From Caprimulgus europaeus (Eukaryota; Chordata; Aves; Caprimulgiformes; Caprimulgidae): a stretch of DNA of 64,000 bases. The stretch is taken from positions 24,689,686 to 24,753,685 of the forward strand of contig OU015527.1 of the NCBI GenBank assembly GCA_907165065.1, read 5' to 3'. Position 1 is the stretch's first letter, and every line of letters starts with the position of its first letter. Positions 39,611 through 49,525 of the stretch are shown here, piece by piece. Made by a program: the position numbers and the translations under genes. The notes under the pieces were generated by a model. It was not told the origin of the DNA, made no database searches, and was given only the letters and a program-made list of their open reading frames with translations.

Positions 39611-40489
39611 CAAAAACAAAACACAAGGTCTGACCATGAACTGGAGAAGTCTGAAGTGTGAAGGCTGCTGAAAGACAATGCTACAGAAATCAGCTCCTCA
39701 GATGCTGAAGTGCTGAGAAATGTGTAATCATAAAAAAAATGTCTATGGATAAGGGACTAATACGTGTCTCGATGATCAGTGCTGAGGGACCTGTTTGTAA
39801 CACTCCCCTTTGTCTGATGTGACCACCAATAACTGTTTTGTCACAGCTAAATTGTGTAACATAAAAGCCAGCGAGAAAAAGGAAGTGATCTACCAGTCCC
39901 ACAAAAAGCTCTGATTTGCTCTGTTAACAACAAAAAGGAAACTGCAATACCAATGAAGTACTGGGGAAAGCCAAGAGAACTTTATTAAATTTGTAAGATT
40001 TTAGATATGACAACAGTCTTAAATGTGTCTGACAAATTCTTCTGTTGTACACGCTCTTATGCTGTGTCATTCTTTGAGTACAAATAATCACTATGTCATT
40101 AGAATAAATGAATAACAATTGTGGAAATTGTATCATGACCTCCTAATGATTGGACTATAGCCATCTAATTGCCCTTCAATGTTTAAGTGCCCAAATCTAC
40201 AGCCATGGCTGATATTTATGACTCAGGGAAAGGGCCATGCAAGCTTATTCACTTGTGAGACAGTTCAGTTTCACATACTATAATTTAGTACAAATTTTAG
40301 ACAGCTATGATTTCTGGGGGGTGCAGACAAAGTGAAGCTCAACTACAGCATGTAGCAAAGAGCAAAAGCCTTCCCTGTGTTGCCTAATTTAACTCATCTA
40401 AGCCTTCTCAGTGCAAGCATGCTGGGTTTAGGGCCAAAATTGACACCAAGCAGGACCTGTGTCCTGGTTTTGCTCAGATACGATGTAAT
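39611..40489. other. Stretch with nothing recognised
   Basis: No gene or clear repeat between the old LTR and the ERVL fragment. A short LTR-start-like motif at 40460 is discussed among the rejected items. Confidence 0.5.
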
Positions 40490-40496
40490 GTAACAT

Positions 40497-40865
40497 TTGC
40501 TAGGAATGATGCAATGGACTGCTAAAAACACTCTCAAAGCAACGGGTAGTGGACCTTCAAAACCTTGGCACACATATTCAGCAAAAGCCACATGGTTCGT
40601 CAATGCCAGAGGATCTGCCAACCGAACTGGCCCTGCCCAATCAAGACTTTTACATACTGTAGAAGGGGATAAAATCCCTGTGGCTCGTGTTAAATATATA
40701 CTGGGGAAAATGGTCTGGGTTATTTCTTCCTTTGGTAAAGATAAAACCATTTGTGGGATTGCTTTTGCTCAAGAACCTGGGCGTACTTGGTGGGTGATGC
40801 AGAGGGATGGGCAAGCCTGGTGTGTACCTCAAGGGGATTTGATTTTAGGTGAAAATAGCCAATGA
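40497..40865 (+). pseudogene. ERVL integrase C-terminal remnant (fossil)
   Basis: The reading frame corresponds to the end of retroviral integrase, the enzyme that joins viral DNA to the host chromosome. Family-typical segments are AKATWFVNARGSANRTGPAQ, LHTVEGDKIPVARVK, and the SH3-like C-terminal stretch containing AFAQEPGRTWWVMQRDG and VPQGDLILGE. The catalytic core proper is not included. The equivalent stretch is recognisable on the minus strand at about 46890-47100 in the provirus. Treated as a dead remnant. Confidence 0.88.
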
Positions 40866-40954
40866 ATTGCATATCATTGTTGCTATGGTTGTTGAGTATT
40901 ATACTAAGGGCTTTATATTAAGAATTTATCCAGGTTAATGAAGAAGGAACTTCA

Positions 40955-41155
40955 ATGGAACCAGAGCTGGTGTCCAACAACTTCTTTGAGATCAACATTT
41001 TCAACCTGCAGACCCTGAGTATGGTCTGTGCTAGATATGCCAGCTACAAGTTCCACATGCAGCACGAAACGGAGAATAAACACCATCCTCCTGCTGTGTC
41101 CAAAGTCACCTACTCTATTGACTGTGCAAACTTCATATCATCTCTCCTGCCTTGA
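40955..41155 (+). pseudogene. Post-integrase reading frame of ERVL fossil, function unknown
   Basis: A 66-codon open frame (MEPELVSNNFFEINIFNLQT at its start) lies downstream of the integrase remnant. Its DNA is collinear with the post-integrase region of the second ERVL fossil of the window: the shared GGTGTCCAACAACTTCTTTG-type and CACCATCCTCCTGCT-type blocks also lie there at about 46750 and 46660 on the opposite strand. ERVL elements generally lack an envelope gene. This could be an accessory frame, an envelope relic or merely non-coding 3' sequence that happens to be open. I recognise no domain. Confidence 0.4.
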
Positions 41156-41325
41156 AAGATTGTCATGATGGATGGAATCTAAGGATAGAGTAGACGAACT
41201 CAAGTGACATTTCAAAGGAATGGCCCATAAAATAAGCAAATAATGTTTATATGTATATGTACATATATAGAATGTAATATAAGTGTGGAACCTAAGCATG
41301 ACATAAATGGTATAGAATAAAGGGG

Positions 41326-44300
41326 GAATACGTTAGAACAGTACAAACCTTTAGCACTTACTGAGTTGCAAAGAATAAACAAAAGTCTCACTTATTCCCC
41401 ACTTTCTGGCTGAAAGTGTAAGAAAAGAAGACATAGAACTGATACTTAACCATACCAGCTGACCTGGGGAAGATACAAAGGAGAGAGAGACAGTGTATAA
41501 TACTGTTTGTTCCTTGTTCCTGCTTTTTGTATTGGCAAAATCACAAACTGTACAATATACATTGGTATTTCACGGCTTGTCTGTTCTAAATAGGATTTTA
41601 TATATCATGTACACATATAATAGGTATAAAGACTTACACTTGTAGCTGGGGAGATTAAGAGTCTGCTGTCTCTTAAATGGTTAATATTTTATTCTTAAAT
41701 GGTTAATATTTTATTTTTAAAAAACAGGAGAGGAAATCTTGCTATGGCAAAACATTTAAATGCGGGGAGGGGAAGGTCTAGCTTGCATCAGGTAGTCTTT
41801 CAGTGTCTAATGTTAGCAGTAAACTTCACATTAAAAATATTCATTTGTAAATAAATAAATAATATTATTCACTTATTTAAATAAATTTAAAAAAAAACCT
41901 TCTAAAAAATCTGCTCTGAGAAATGAGTAATAAGTGCTAAACACAAATATACTGAGGGCCAAGTTGTCAATATCTTAAAATTCCACCCTAGGACTCTGTA
42001 CACGCTGTCTTTTTCTTTCTCAGAACCAATGTTTGGATAAGAAGATTGGGTATTTAAGCATGCTGCTATCAATATTTCCACAAAAGTGCTCATCTGTGCA
42101 TGCAAAGCTAATTTTGAGTTCATCAGTGTACTGGGAATATTCACCTGAACCCAAATACTGCTTTATAATATATTTCAGGTTCTGAAATCTTAGCCTTCAC
42201 TACAAAGCCACAAGGAGTCTGCTTCACTTTGTCAGAGACAATCTAATTTGCTATCCTGCTCCAGGGGTAGGAAACATATCGTACCCCAGCTAAATCAAAT
42301 AAGCATTCCTCTCTTTTCTTTGAGACAATTTGAACAGCAACATGGGTCTCTTGCAGACATGTACCCAGAAAGGGGCAGTTCTCCATCCTGGCACTCATTT
42401 ATAGTTAATTTAAAAGCCAAATAGGATTGCAGGGTCTGTTCCTGGGAGAACACAGGTATGGCACACAGCACTCTTCATGCCCCCAGCTTTATCCTTCAAA
42501 CCATCTTGTGTGCACTGCTGAGCATGAGGTTAATGGCTGGCAATCCTTTTTTGGCTTTCTAAAAACCAATTAATCTGTCATCTTGATGAACAATATTCAG
42601 CTGACTTAACTGCCTTAACCAGCCTTCCTGCAAATGTTGGTATTGGTCAGACTGGTACTGAAGTCCTTTTAAAATCAACCATGTCTGTCAAGTGATATTT
42701 ATTTCTGTTAGTGAAGGTTATGGTTGTCTTAATACTAGAAAAAGCAAAATTTTTCCTAAATGAATCACACTTCATTATCACCTACTTATTTTTTACCTGG
42801 GGAAGAACAGAGGCAATGCAAGATTTTAAAATACTGAAAGTATAGCACATTTGTATTATGAATATAGTGTTCTTAAAACAGCATTTGTTTTCCCCAGACT
42901 CACCTGAGAGATATTTTCTGTGTCACGAAAGAAAAAAGATGAGAAAAATAATAATTTTTTAAAAACTGCAGTAGGATTCTTGCTGCTGCAAAATTGGGTG
43001 AGAACATCTATCTTTTCATCATACCTAAAGGTAGAAAACTATTTTTAAAAAGTGTGTCTTCTAAAGCTCGGCTATGTCACTTAAAGGCACCTCTGCCAAA
43101 ATCTTATTTTTTTATCATAATTGCCTTCCAAGGTTTTGACCACAGCTAAAACTTTTCACTGCAAGTTTGGTGAATTACCTCAAGACTTAGACTCAATCTT
43201 AGATAATTACCTTAGACTCAAGATATGTGGACTAATATTCAAATAATAGCTACAAGATAAAACTATATCTTATATGTTACAAATAATGGGTTTTTTCCAC
43301 ACTGCAGAAACCTTTGGATGCTGTATCAGTGACTATTTCAATGCACCTTACATACTAATTTCACTGGCAGGTAATGAATGCCTTATTTGAAGACACATAC
43401 TCTCTTAATTATATGACACACTCAGGTGTTTCATGCTCCTTTGTAGACACTATTACTCAGACTGTAATTGAATTGCTGGCATACAGCTACAAAACCAGTA
43501 AAGAGTCCTTTTTGAATGCCTAAAATGTTCTGCTGCTTCATATGAGAGCTTTTTACATGACCTGTTTACCTTGGGTTTTTCTGAATAAGTAAGTGGAGAG
43601 GAAAGACTTATTTGGAGTAGATTTTTATCTCAGCTGAATTCAGTGCAAATTTTTGTGAGTGTGAGCAGATTGGATCATTAAAGACTTGCTGTCTTTTTTA
43701 TTTTCTCAATATAGCTAGCTGTATATCTACACTTATGAAAGGTGATTTGTGCATATCTTTTTTTTTTTTCTTTTTTCTTTTTTATTTTTTTTTCCAAATA
43801 TACTGGAATTTGGCCCTTTCATTTCTTTAGTATTCTAGTATATGTACCATATTTTTCTACAGTTGCTATAGGAACTGTATATTACTGAATAGCAGACATC
43901 TAGTAAACAGGATATAAAAGAACACAAATTGATACTCTTCTCAGCTAGGCTTTGGATATATTTGGACTTTAGTGACGTACTCTTTGTGAAAAATAAATCT
44001 AATCCTGTTGTTTCTTATATGGAAGCTCTTAATGCTTATCTATCTTTTTTCTTCACAACTTTCTTTGCTGTCAACTACATAGCATCTTCCACTAGAGACA
44101 CTAATGAACCAAATAAAAATGCATATTACTTGGAAGGGTGCTGCACAGGACACTCCCAGAAGCGGATTAACCACAGCGGAGGAAAACCTGCACTTGTAGA
44201 GTATTTTTATAAATCCAACCCAGTAAGCATGGCATAATGTTGAGTTACTTTCTCTCTTTCTCCCTCCCTCTCTCAACTATTAAGCTGTCCTATCTCATTC

Positions 44301-44509
44301 TCCTTTTTCCTCTAACCCATTTTAAAGAAAATACATATTCTTGAAACCAATTATGGCAAGCTACATGCATTTAATCTGTAAAAGTGGCAGGACTACATTA
44401 CAGATAGCATAAGCATTTTCTTATCCATGAAGTTTCCTAACTAGGGGAAAAAGACCTTAAATAACCTTCTCAACACATTTGTACACTCATGTCATGAGTT
44501 TTAATGTAA
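41326..44509. other. AT-rich stretch, nothing recognised apart from small repeats
   Basis: No gene or interspersed repeat recognised. It contains a two-unit 22-bp tandem repeat at 41671 and an interrupted poly(T) tract at 43758-43794. The 102-codon frame at 43929-44237 has no recognisable domain. Confidence 0.5.
41671..41714 (+). repeat. Perfect 22-bp tandem duplication
   Basis: Two identical head-to-tail copies of TCTTAAATGGTTAATATTTT plus AT, followed by a partial T-rich third start. Perfect identity suggests a recent replication-slippage duplication. Confidence 0.9.
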
Positions 44510-44514
44510 CTTTT
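44510..44514 (+). repeat. Target-site duplication (left) of provirus: CTTTT
   Basis: CTTTT directly precedes the TG end of the left LTR, and the same 5-mer directly follows the CA end of the right LTR at 49521. Five-bp duplications fit ERVL-type integrases. Confidence 0.85.
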
Positions 44515-45164
44515 TGTGATGGGTTCACTGGGCTAGCCCCTGGTCAGCAGCCAACACAGCCACTCACCCACTTCCCCTCCCACCCCCAGGGAATAGGGGA
44601 GAGGACTGAGAGGCAAGGGTAAGGAGGCTTCTAGGTTGAGATAAGAATAGTTTAATAATAGAAATAAAACTTAATATAATGCTAATATTAAAATAATAGT
44701 GATAATGATAACAGTAATAAAATACGATAGTAAGTGATACACAGTGCAACTGCTCACCACTCACTGACCCGGCCCATTCCCAGATAACCATCCTGGAGGA
44801 GAGGCAAACCTGAACCAAACCCGCAATCCCAGAAGAACAGGAGCCTGAGGAAAAGTCAGAGAGAGTCAAAAGAGGAAAAACCCTTCACTAATACACTAGA
44901 CATGACAAGATATGATATGGAATATCCCATTGGCATATCCAAACTCTAGTTTAGTTTATTAATTTAGATATTCCTCAACCCCTTAGATCTTGTGCTTGTA
45001 GACTAACAGAAAATGAAACCTTTCACTTCCAACAAAAAAATTACAAACACTGGTACGTTATCAACATTTCTCTTATAACAAATTCCAGGCTGAAAAGCAA
45101 AACACAGCACTATTCTAAATACTGAAAAAGAAATTCAGCTCTGTTTCAACTAAAAACCAGGCCA
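44515..45164 (-). repeat. 3' LTR of ERVL provirus (fossil)
   Basis: About 650 bp. Minus-strand start TGGCCTGG, with GTTTCAACAGAG-type sequence nearby; end AGTGAACCCATCACA. Collinear with the right LTR and with the solo LTR at 54948, sharing for example the GATACACAGTGC block and the GATATGATATGGAATATCCC block read on plus. A long TAATA/GATAAT-rich patch lies in its 3' half. Confidence 0.92.
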
Positions 45165-45175
45165 ACCCACCCCTT
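45165..45175 (-). other. Polypurine tract of provirus (fossil)
   Basis: On the minus strand AAGGGGTGGGT abuts the 3' LTR exactly where a plus-strand primer tract is expected. The fragment at 40490-41325 ends in a similar AAAGGGGGAA stretch. Confidence 0.75.
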
Positions 45176-45243
45176 ATTCCATACCATTTACACCATGTTC
45201 AGGTTTTCATACTTCCTAATGGATTTAGATTAATTACTACTAC

Positions 45244-45273
45244 TTTTTTTTTTTTTTAAAAAAAAAAAAAAAA
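45244..45273. repeat. T14A16 palindromic homopolymer pair
   Basis: Fourteen T run directly into sixteen A, a perfect inverted repeat with no spacer. It lies between the 3' LTR and the nested LTR of the provirus. Confidence 0.9.
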
Positions 45274-45289
45274 CTTATATATATTTATG

Positions 45290-45294
45290 TATAC
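45290..45294 (+). repeat. Target-site duplication (left) of nested LTR: TATAC
   Basis: TATAC precedes the TGTGGTGGG end of the nested LTR and recurs directly after its other end at 46440. The surrounding sequence is AT-rich, but the fit with the TG...CA ends is exact on both sides. Confidence 0.85.
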
Positions 45295-46439
45295 TGTGGT
45301 GGGTTGACCCTGGCTAGAGACCGGATGCCCACCAAAGCCCACTCTATCACTCCCCCTCCTCAAATGGGCAGGGGAAGAAAATTATAACGAAAAGCTCGTG
45401 GGTGGAGATAAGGACGGAGAGAGATCACTCACCAATTACTGGCACGGGCAAAACAGACTCGACTTGGGGGAAAAAAAAACAAATTTACTTTATTACAAAT
45501 CAAAATCAGAGGAGAATGAGAAGTAAAACCAAATCTTAAAACACCTCCCCCACCCCTCCCTTCTTCCTGGGCTTAATCTCTTTCCCGATTTTCCACCTCC
45601 TCCCCCCAGCAGCACAGGGGAACAGGGAATGGGGTTAGGGTCAGTTCATCACACGGTGTTTCTGCCGCTGCTTCCTCCTCAGGGGGAGGTCTCCTTCCCC
45701 CGCACCAGTGTGGGGTCCCTCTCACGGGAGACAGTCCTCCACCAACTGCTCCAACGTGAGTCCTTCCCATGACTGACAGCTGCTCCAGTCTGGGTCCATT
45801 CCACGGTGTGCAGTCCTTCAGGAAGGGACTGCTCCAGCGCAGGTCCCCCACGGGGTCACAAGTCCTGCCAGCAAACCTGCTCCGGCGTGGGCTCCTCTCT
45901 CCACGGGCTACAGGTCCTGACAGGAACCTGCTCCAGCGCGGGCTTCCTGCGGGGTCACAGCCTCCTTCGGCATCCACCTGCTCCGGCGTGGGGTCCTCCA
46001 CGGGCTACAGGTGGTCATCTGCACCACCATGGACCTCCAGGGGCTGCAGGGGGACAGCCCGCTTCACCCTGGTCTTTCACCACAGGCTGCAGGGGAATCG
46101 CTGCTCCGGCGCCTGGAGCCCATTCCCTCCCCCTCCTTCTTCACTGACCTTGGTGTCTGCGGAGTTGTTTCTCTTACATCTTCTCACTCCTCTCTCCCGC
46201 TGCAAAGTGTGCAGCTTTTTTTTTTTCTCCCTTCCCTTTTTTTTTTCTTAATTATGTTATCACAGAGGCGTTACTGATTGGCTCGGCCTTGGCCAGCGGC
46301 GGGTCCCTTCTTGTAGCCGGCTGGCATTGGCTGTGTTGGGTCGGACATGGGGGAAGCTTCTGGCAGCTTCTCTCACAGAAGCCACCCCATGTCCCCTCCC
46401 CCACTGCTACCAAAAACCTTGCCACGCAAACCCAATACA
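45295..46439 (-). mobile_element. Solo LTR nested inside the ERVL provirus (fossil)
   Basis: A 1145-bp LTR with TG...CA ends and an exact TATAC duplication. On the minus strand it begins TGTATTGGGTTTGCGTGGCA and ends GGGTCAACCCACCACA. It is of the common long, GC-rich avian type, carrying about six ~50-bp tandem units between roughly 45746 and 46075, each beginning CTGCTCC on plus. It is much more GC-rich than anything else in the window and creates long spurious frames on both strands. No internal retroviral sequence is present, so it is a solo LTR left by recombination. It must be younger than the host provirus. Confidence 0.92.
45746..46075 (-). repeat. ~50-bp tandem units within nested LTR
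   Basis: Units of 48-51 bp begin CTGCTCC(A/G)G and alternate between two subtypes, one with CCACGGGCTACAGG, the other with CGGGGTCACA. Internal tandem expansion is a known feature of this LTR type and a likely source of length variation. Confidence 0.8.
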
Positions 46440-46444
46440 TATAC
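46440..46444 (+). repeat. Target-site duplication (right) of nested LTR: TATAC
   Basis: Exact copy of the 5-mer at 45290-45294, starting immediately after the CA end. Confidence 0.85.
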
Positions 46445-46889
46445 ACACACATATATATACAAATATCATACCCTTAGTTCACGGTTAGTCTCACCAAAAT
46501 GTATATTGAGTCCATTTGGTCCATAACTTCAGGTTCCACCCATTGTAATGGTCTTTTGAGACTAAAACATGATGTGGACTTTGCATAGGTTAATGGGAGA
46601 TTATGTTGTTAGATATGGTACAGTTAATGAAATTGATGTCATCGAGTGTAATAGGAGGATGGTGTATAGTTTCTGTTGTATGCTTTATTCAGAGTTAGTG
46701 GTTGGTGTATTTGGTAGAGTCCCTGCCCACAGTTGCTAATTTTGTTCTCAAAGAAGTCGCTGAACACCAATTCTGGTCCAGTTAGGGTTCATACCTTGTT
46801 AACCTGGGAAAGTATTTAGTATAAAACTGTTAGTGTGATGCACAACCATTATAATAATGATGATATGCAATAGATTGGCTAGTTTCCCC

Positions 46890-47800
46890 TAAAATCAAGT
46901 CCCCCTGCGGTATACATCAAACTTCTCCATCTTTCTGCATTACCCACCAGGTACATCCAGGTCCTTGAGCAAAAATAATCCCACAAATGCTCTTACCTTT
47001 ACCCAAGGCAGGAAAAATCCAGAGTTTTCCCCAGCAAATTCTTAATAAGCACTACAGGGACTTCGTCGCCTTTCACAGTACATAAAAGTTTTGATCAGGC
47101 AGGGACAGCTTGATTGGCTGATCCTCTAGTATTAACTAACCAGGTGGCTTTTGCTAATTGTGTGTCTCAGTGTTTAAAAGTTCCAGCAGCCTTTGCTCTG
47201 AGTGTGGTTTTTAGCAGTCTATTGCATCTCTTGACTTTCCTATAAACTGATGTATGACAGGGAACATGGTGTACCCACTCAATGCCATGTTCTCTAGCCC
47301 AAGTGTCTATGAGATGTTTTCAGAAACGAGTCCCGTTGTCCAACTAAGTTCTGTCTGGGGTGCCATGCCACCACAAGACCTGCTTTTCAAGGCCTAGAAT
47401 AGTGTTTTGGGCAATGGCATAGGGCACAGCACACGTTTCCAACCACCCAGTGGTTGTTTCCACCATGGTGAGCTGGTAGTTCTTGCCACTGTGTGTTTGT
47501 GGAAGCATGATATAGTAAATCTGCCAGGCCTCTCCATATTTATATTTTAACTGTCATCCTCCATACCAGACAGGTTTTGTCTGCTTGGCTTGCTTGATGG
47601 CAGCACATGTTTCACAGTCATGAATGACCTGTGCAATAGTGTCCATGGTTATGTCCACCCCTTGATCATGAGCCCATCTATATGTTGCATCTCTTCCTTG
47701 ATGGCCTGAGGTGTCATGGGCCCACTGGGCTAAAAATGCAGGTAACTGCATATTGTCTGGATCATCATAAATCAGTTCTTGTACAGCCAGTTCTCTCAAA
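46890..47800 (-). pseudogene. ERVL integrase remnant in the provirus (fossil)
   Basis: On the minus strand the DNA follows integrase from the N-terminal zinc-binding domain through core-like sequence to the C-terminal region next to 46890. The best-preserved piece (47554-47799, 81 codons) shows the His-His-Cys-Cys arrangement: HDTSGHQGRDATYRWAHDQG and later HDCETCAAIKQAKQTKP. Further downstream, stretches corresponding to the ETTTGWLETCAVPYA and LEKQVLWWHGTP segments can be recognised. The sequence type is that of class III avian elements. Broken, with several interruptions. Confidence 0.88.
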
Positions 47801-47854
47801 AGCTTCCCTCATTGGAAATTGTGTATCAACAGTGCGAGCTGGGGGGTCTGCCAC

Positions 47855-48158
47855 CTGGGTCTGAGTAGCTGCAGTATGTGCTATGGGATTTTGAGTAGCT
47901 GCAGTACAAGTTGGAGATCAGGATTTGAATAGCTACATTTCTTGCTGACGAGGTTTGTGTAGCTGTTCTTGGAGTTTGAATAGCCACAGACATCATTACT
48001 GTGGTCTGTGTAGCTGAAATATTTGTTTTCGGGGTCTGAATAAGTACAATTCTTTTCAGGGGCCTTGAAGTGGCCACGGTATCTGCTGCAAAGGTTTCAG
48101 TAGCTGCATCAATGGTTGCAGAGGTTTCAGTAACCACAGTGTCTATTGCAGAGATTAT
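47855..48158 (-). repeat. 30-bp coding-type repeat, about ten units, inside ERVL fossil
   Basis: On the plus strand units recur every ~30 bp around the core GAGTAGCTGCAGTA / GAATAGC(T/C)(A/G)CA and usually end in GGTTT or GGTCT. About ten units can be counted, one shorter. On the minus strand the open frame at 47826-48215 translates the region into roughly decapeptide repeats with a recurring Ala-Thr-X-Thr core (ATETSATIDA, ATETFAADTV). It lies between the hydrophobic frame and the integrase. What it did in the live element is unknown to me. Confidence 0.8.
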
Positions 48159-48545
48159 TCCCAGAGTAGTATAACTAAATAGTTTCCTGATCTTAAAAAA
48201 CACATAAAAAACCACTTAGGAGGCCCAGCAATAAAAAGAAAATGGTCAGACTATCCCAAGAATAATTAAAACTCAAACTCTTTCATGCTTGGTCTGGAAG
48301 AGAAAGAGAAATTGTCAAAAGCCGTCCCTTTTGTAAATTGGCTCCACAAAGAGAGAACATAAGTGTTGCAATTATTACTAAACTCTGTCAGGTGGCACTC
48401 AGTGTACAGAACGGTCCGATTAATACTTTGTATTCCCTAGGGGAAAAAAACAAGCAACCAAACAAACGCCAACAAAAAAAAAACAAAAAAGGTGTAATTT
48501 GCAAAAGTGTCCAGCAGATAGAGCCCGAGGGCCAAAGAGAACAAC

Positions 48546-48809
48546 TCAGCAGGCCCTCCACGGGAAGACAAGATAAACCCTATACTGCTCAAAGGTGTCT
48601 AACAGATAGCGCCCAAAATGCAAGGATAGTTGAAACAGCACGTACAAAAACTGGGCTACTCTCACAGTCATTGTCAGACAGAACAGATGGTTAAAACCCT
48701 TGACTGCATTTTCATAGCCAATGAGTAATGCAATAAAAAGCAGGTAAGGACTCATATCCCACAGTTCTGATAACAACCTCCTGGTGAAATATAGCAACAT
48801 GGTAATCAC
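48546..48809 (-). pseudogene. Hydrophobic reading frame near 5' end of ERVL fossil
   Basis: An 87-codon frame begins about 60 bp inside the 5' LTR/primer-site end. It has a strongly hydrophobic stretch (MSPYLLFIALLIG, about residues 19-31) and a second one (VRVAQFLYVLFQLSLHFG, about 49-66). That suggests one or two membrane segments, unusual for the gag start expected here. It could be a leader or accessory product of the lineage or a chance frame. No domain recognised. Confidence 0.4.
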
Positions 48810-48854
48810 TTTGTTAAAGCACTGTCCAACACTCTCTTTATCTCAACCCTTCAT

Positions 48855-48868
48855 GCCCCACATTGGGC
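48855..48868 (-). other. Primer-binding-site-like stretch (fossil)
   Basis: On the minus strand, one base after the 5' LTR, comes GCCCAATGTGGGGC. It matches 13 of 14 bases of the core of the tRNA-Lys-type site (GCCCAACGTGGGGC); the first few bases of the usual site are not seen. Position and sequence together make a primer site likely; which tRNA the lineage used is inference. Confidence 0.65.
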
Positions 48869-48869
48869 A

Positions 48870-49520
48870 TGAAAATCATTGATGCCTTTGGCTAGCAGCT
48901 AACACAGCCGTTCACCCACTTCTCCCCCACCCCCAAGGGACAAGGGAGAGGACTGGGGAGGCGAGGATAAGGATGTCTGTAGGTTGAGATAAGAATAGTT
49001 TAATAATATAAATAAAAGAAAATTTAAAATAGTACTAATATTAAAATAGTAGTGATAATGATAACTAGTAAAATATGAAAATGAGTGATACACAGTTCAA
49101 TTGCTCACCACCCACTGGCCAAGCCTGGCCTGTTCACAGATAACCATCCCAGAGGAGTGACAATCATGAACCAAAACCACAGTCCTGGAAGAGCGAGAGG
49201 CTGAGCGAAAGTCAGAGCAAGTCAAAAGAGGAAGAGCCCCTCACTAATATACCGGACATGACATGATATGATATGGAATATCCCATTGGCACATCCAAAC
49301 ACCATTTTAGCTTATTAATTTAAATACTCCTCAACCCCTTAGATTTTGTGTTTGTAGACTGACAGAACACAAAGTCCTTCACTTCCAGCAACAAAAATGC
49401 AAACACTGGTATGTTACCAGTGTTTCTCTCATAAAAAGTCCCAGGCTGAAAAGCAAAATGCAGCACTATTCCAGCTACTGGAAAAGAAACCCAGCTCTGT
49501 TTCAGCTAAAACCAGGGACA
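48870..49520 (-). repeat. 5' LTR of ERVL provirus (fossil)
   Basis: 651 bp, collinear with 44515-45164 over its whole length except near the internal boundary, where the first ~40 bp are more diverged. The minus-strand start is TGTCCCTGGTTTTAGCTGAA, close to the standard avian ERVL LTR opening. The outer end abuts the CTTTT duplication. Confidence 0.92.
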
Positions 49521-49525
49521 CTTTT
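49521..49525 (+). repeat. Target-site duplication (right) of provirus: CTTTT
   Basis: Exact copy of 44510-44514 immediately after the CA end of the right LTR. Confidence 0.85.

Larger units (their letters stand above)
40490..41325 (+). mobile_element. Partial ERVL-type endogenous retrovirus (fossil)
   Basis: A plus-strand internal fragment of a class III (ERVL-like) element. It begins within the integrase, continues through its C-terminal part and a post-integrase region, and ends near 41325 in a polypurine stretch (AATAAAGGGGGAA), where the element's 3' LTR would be expected. No LTR flanks it on either side. The post-integrase part matches, in the same order, the corresponding region of the provirus at 44515-49520 read on the minus strand, so both belong to related lineages. 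Broken: gag, protease and RT are absent. Confidence 0.85.
44515..49520 (-). mobile_element. ERVL-type provirus with two LTRs and a nested LTR (fossil)
   Basis: Two related LTRs in the same orientation (44515-45164 and 48870-49520) bracket retroviral internal sequence on the minus strand, and the whole is framed by an exact CTTTT duplication. The right LTR is therefore the 5' LTR. Recognisable parts in minus-strand order are: 5' LTR, primer-binding-site-like stretch, a hydrophobic frame, a 30-bp repeat block, integrase, post-integrase region, polypurine tract, 3' LTR. A solo LTR of another family is inserted in the 3' part. Without that insertion about 2.5 kb of interior remains, far shorter than a whole ERVL; RT and protease are not seen. 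The copy is broken many times over. The two LTRs differ visibly throughout, so the insertion is old. Confidence 0.92.

Noticed and set aside
40460-40477. TGTCCTGGTTTTGCTCAG, resembling the start of an avian ERVL LTR on the plus strand
   Set aside because: The following sequence does not continue like an LTR and runs into integrase sequence within about 30 bp. With no matching end or duplication, I treat it as a chance match or a small unprovable remnant.
45573-46277. Long GC-rich frames of 88-160 codons on both strands
   Set aside because: They lie wholly inside the nested LTR and follow its ~50-bp tandem units; open frames on both strands reflect GC-rich repeats rather than a gene.
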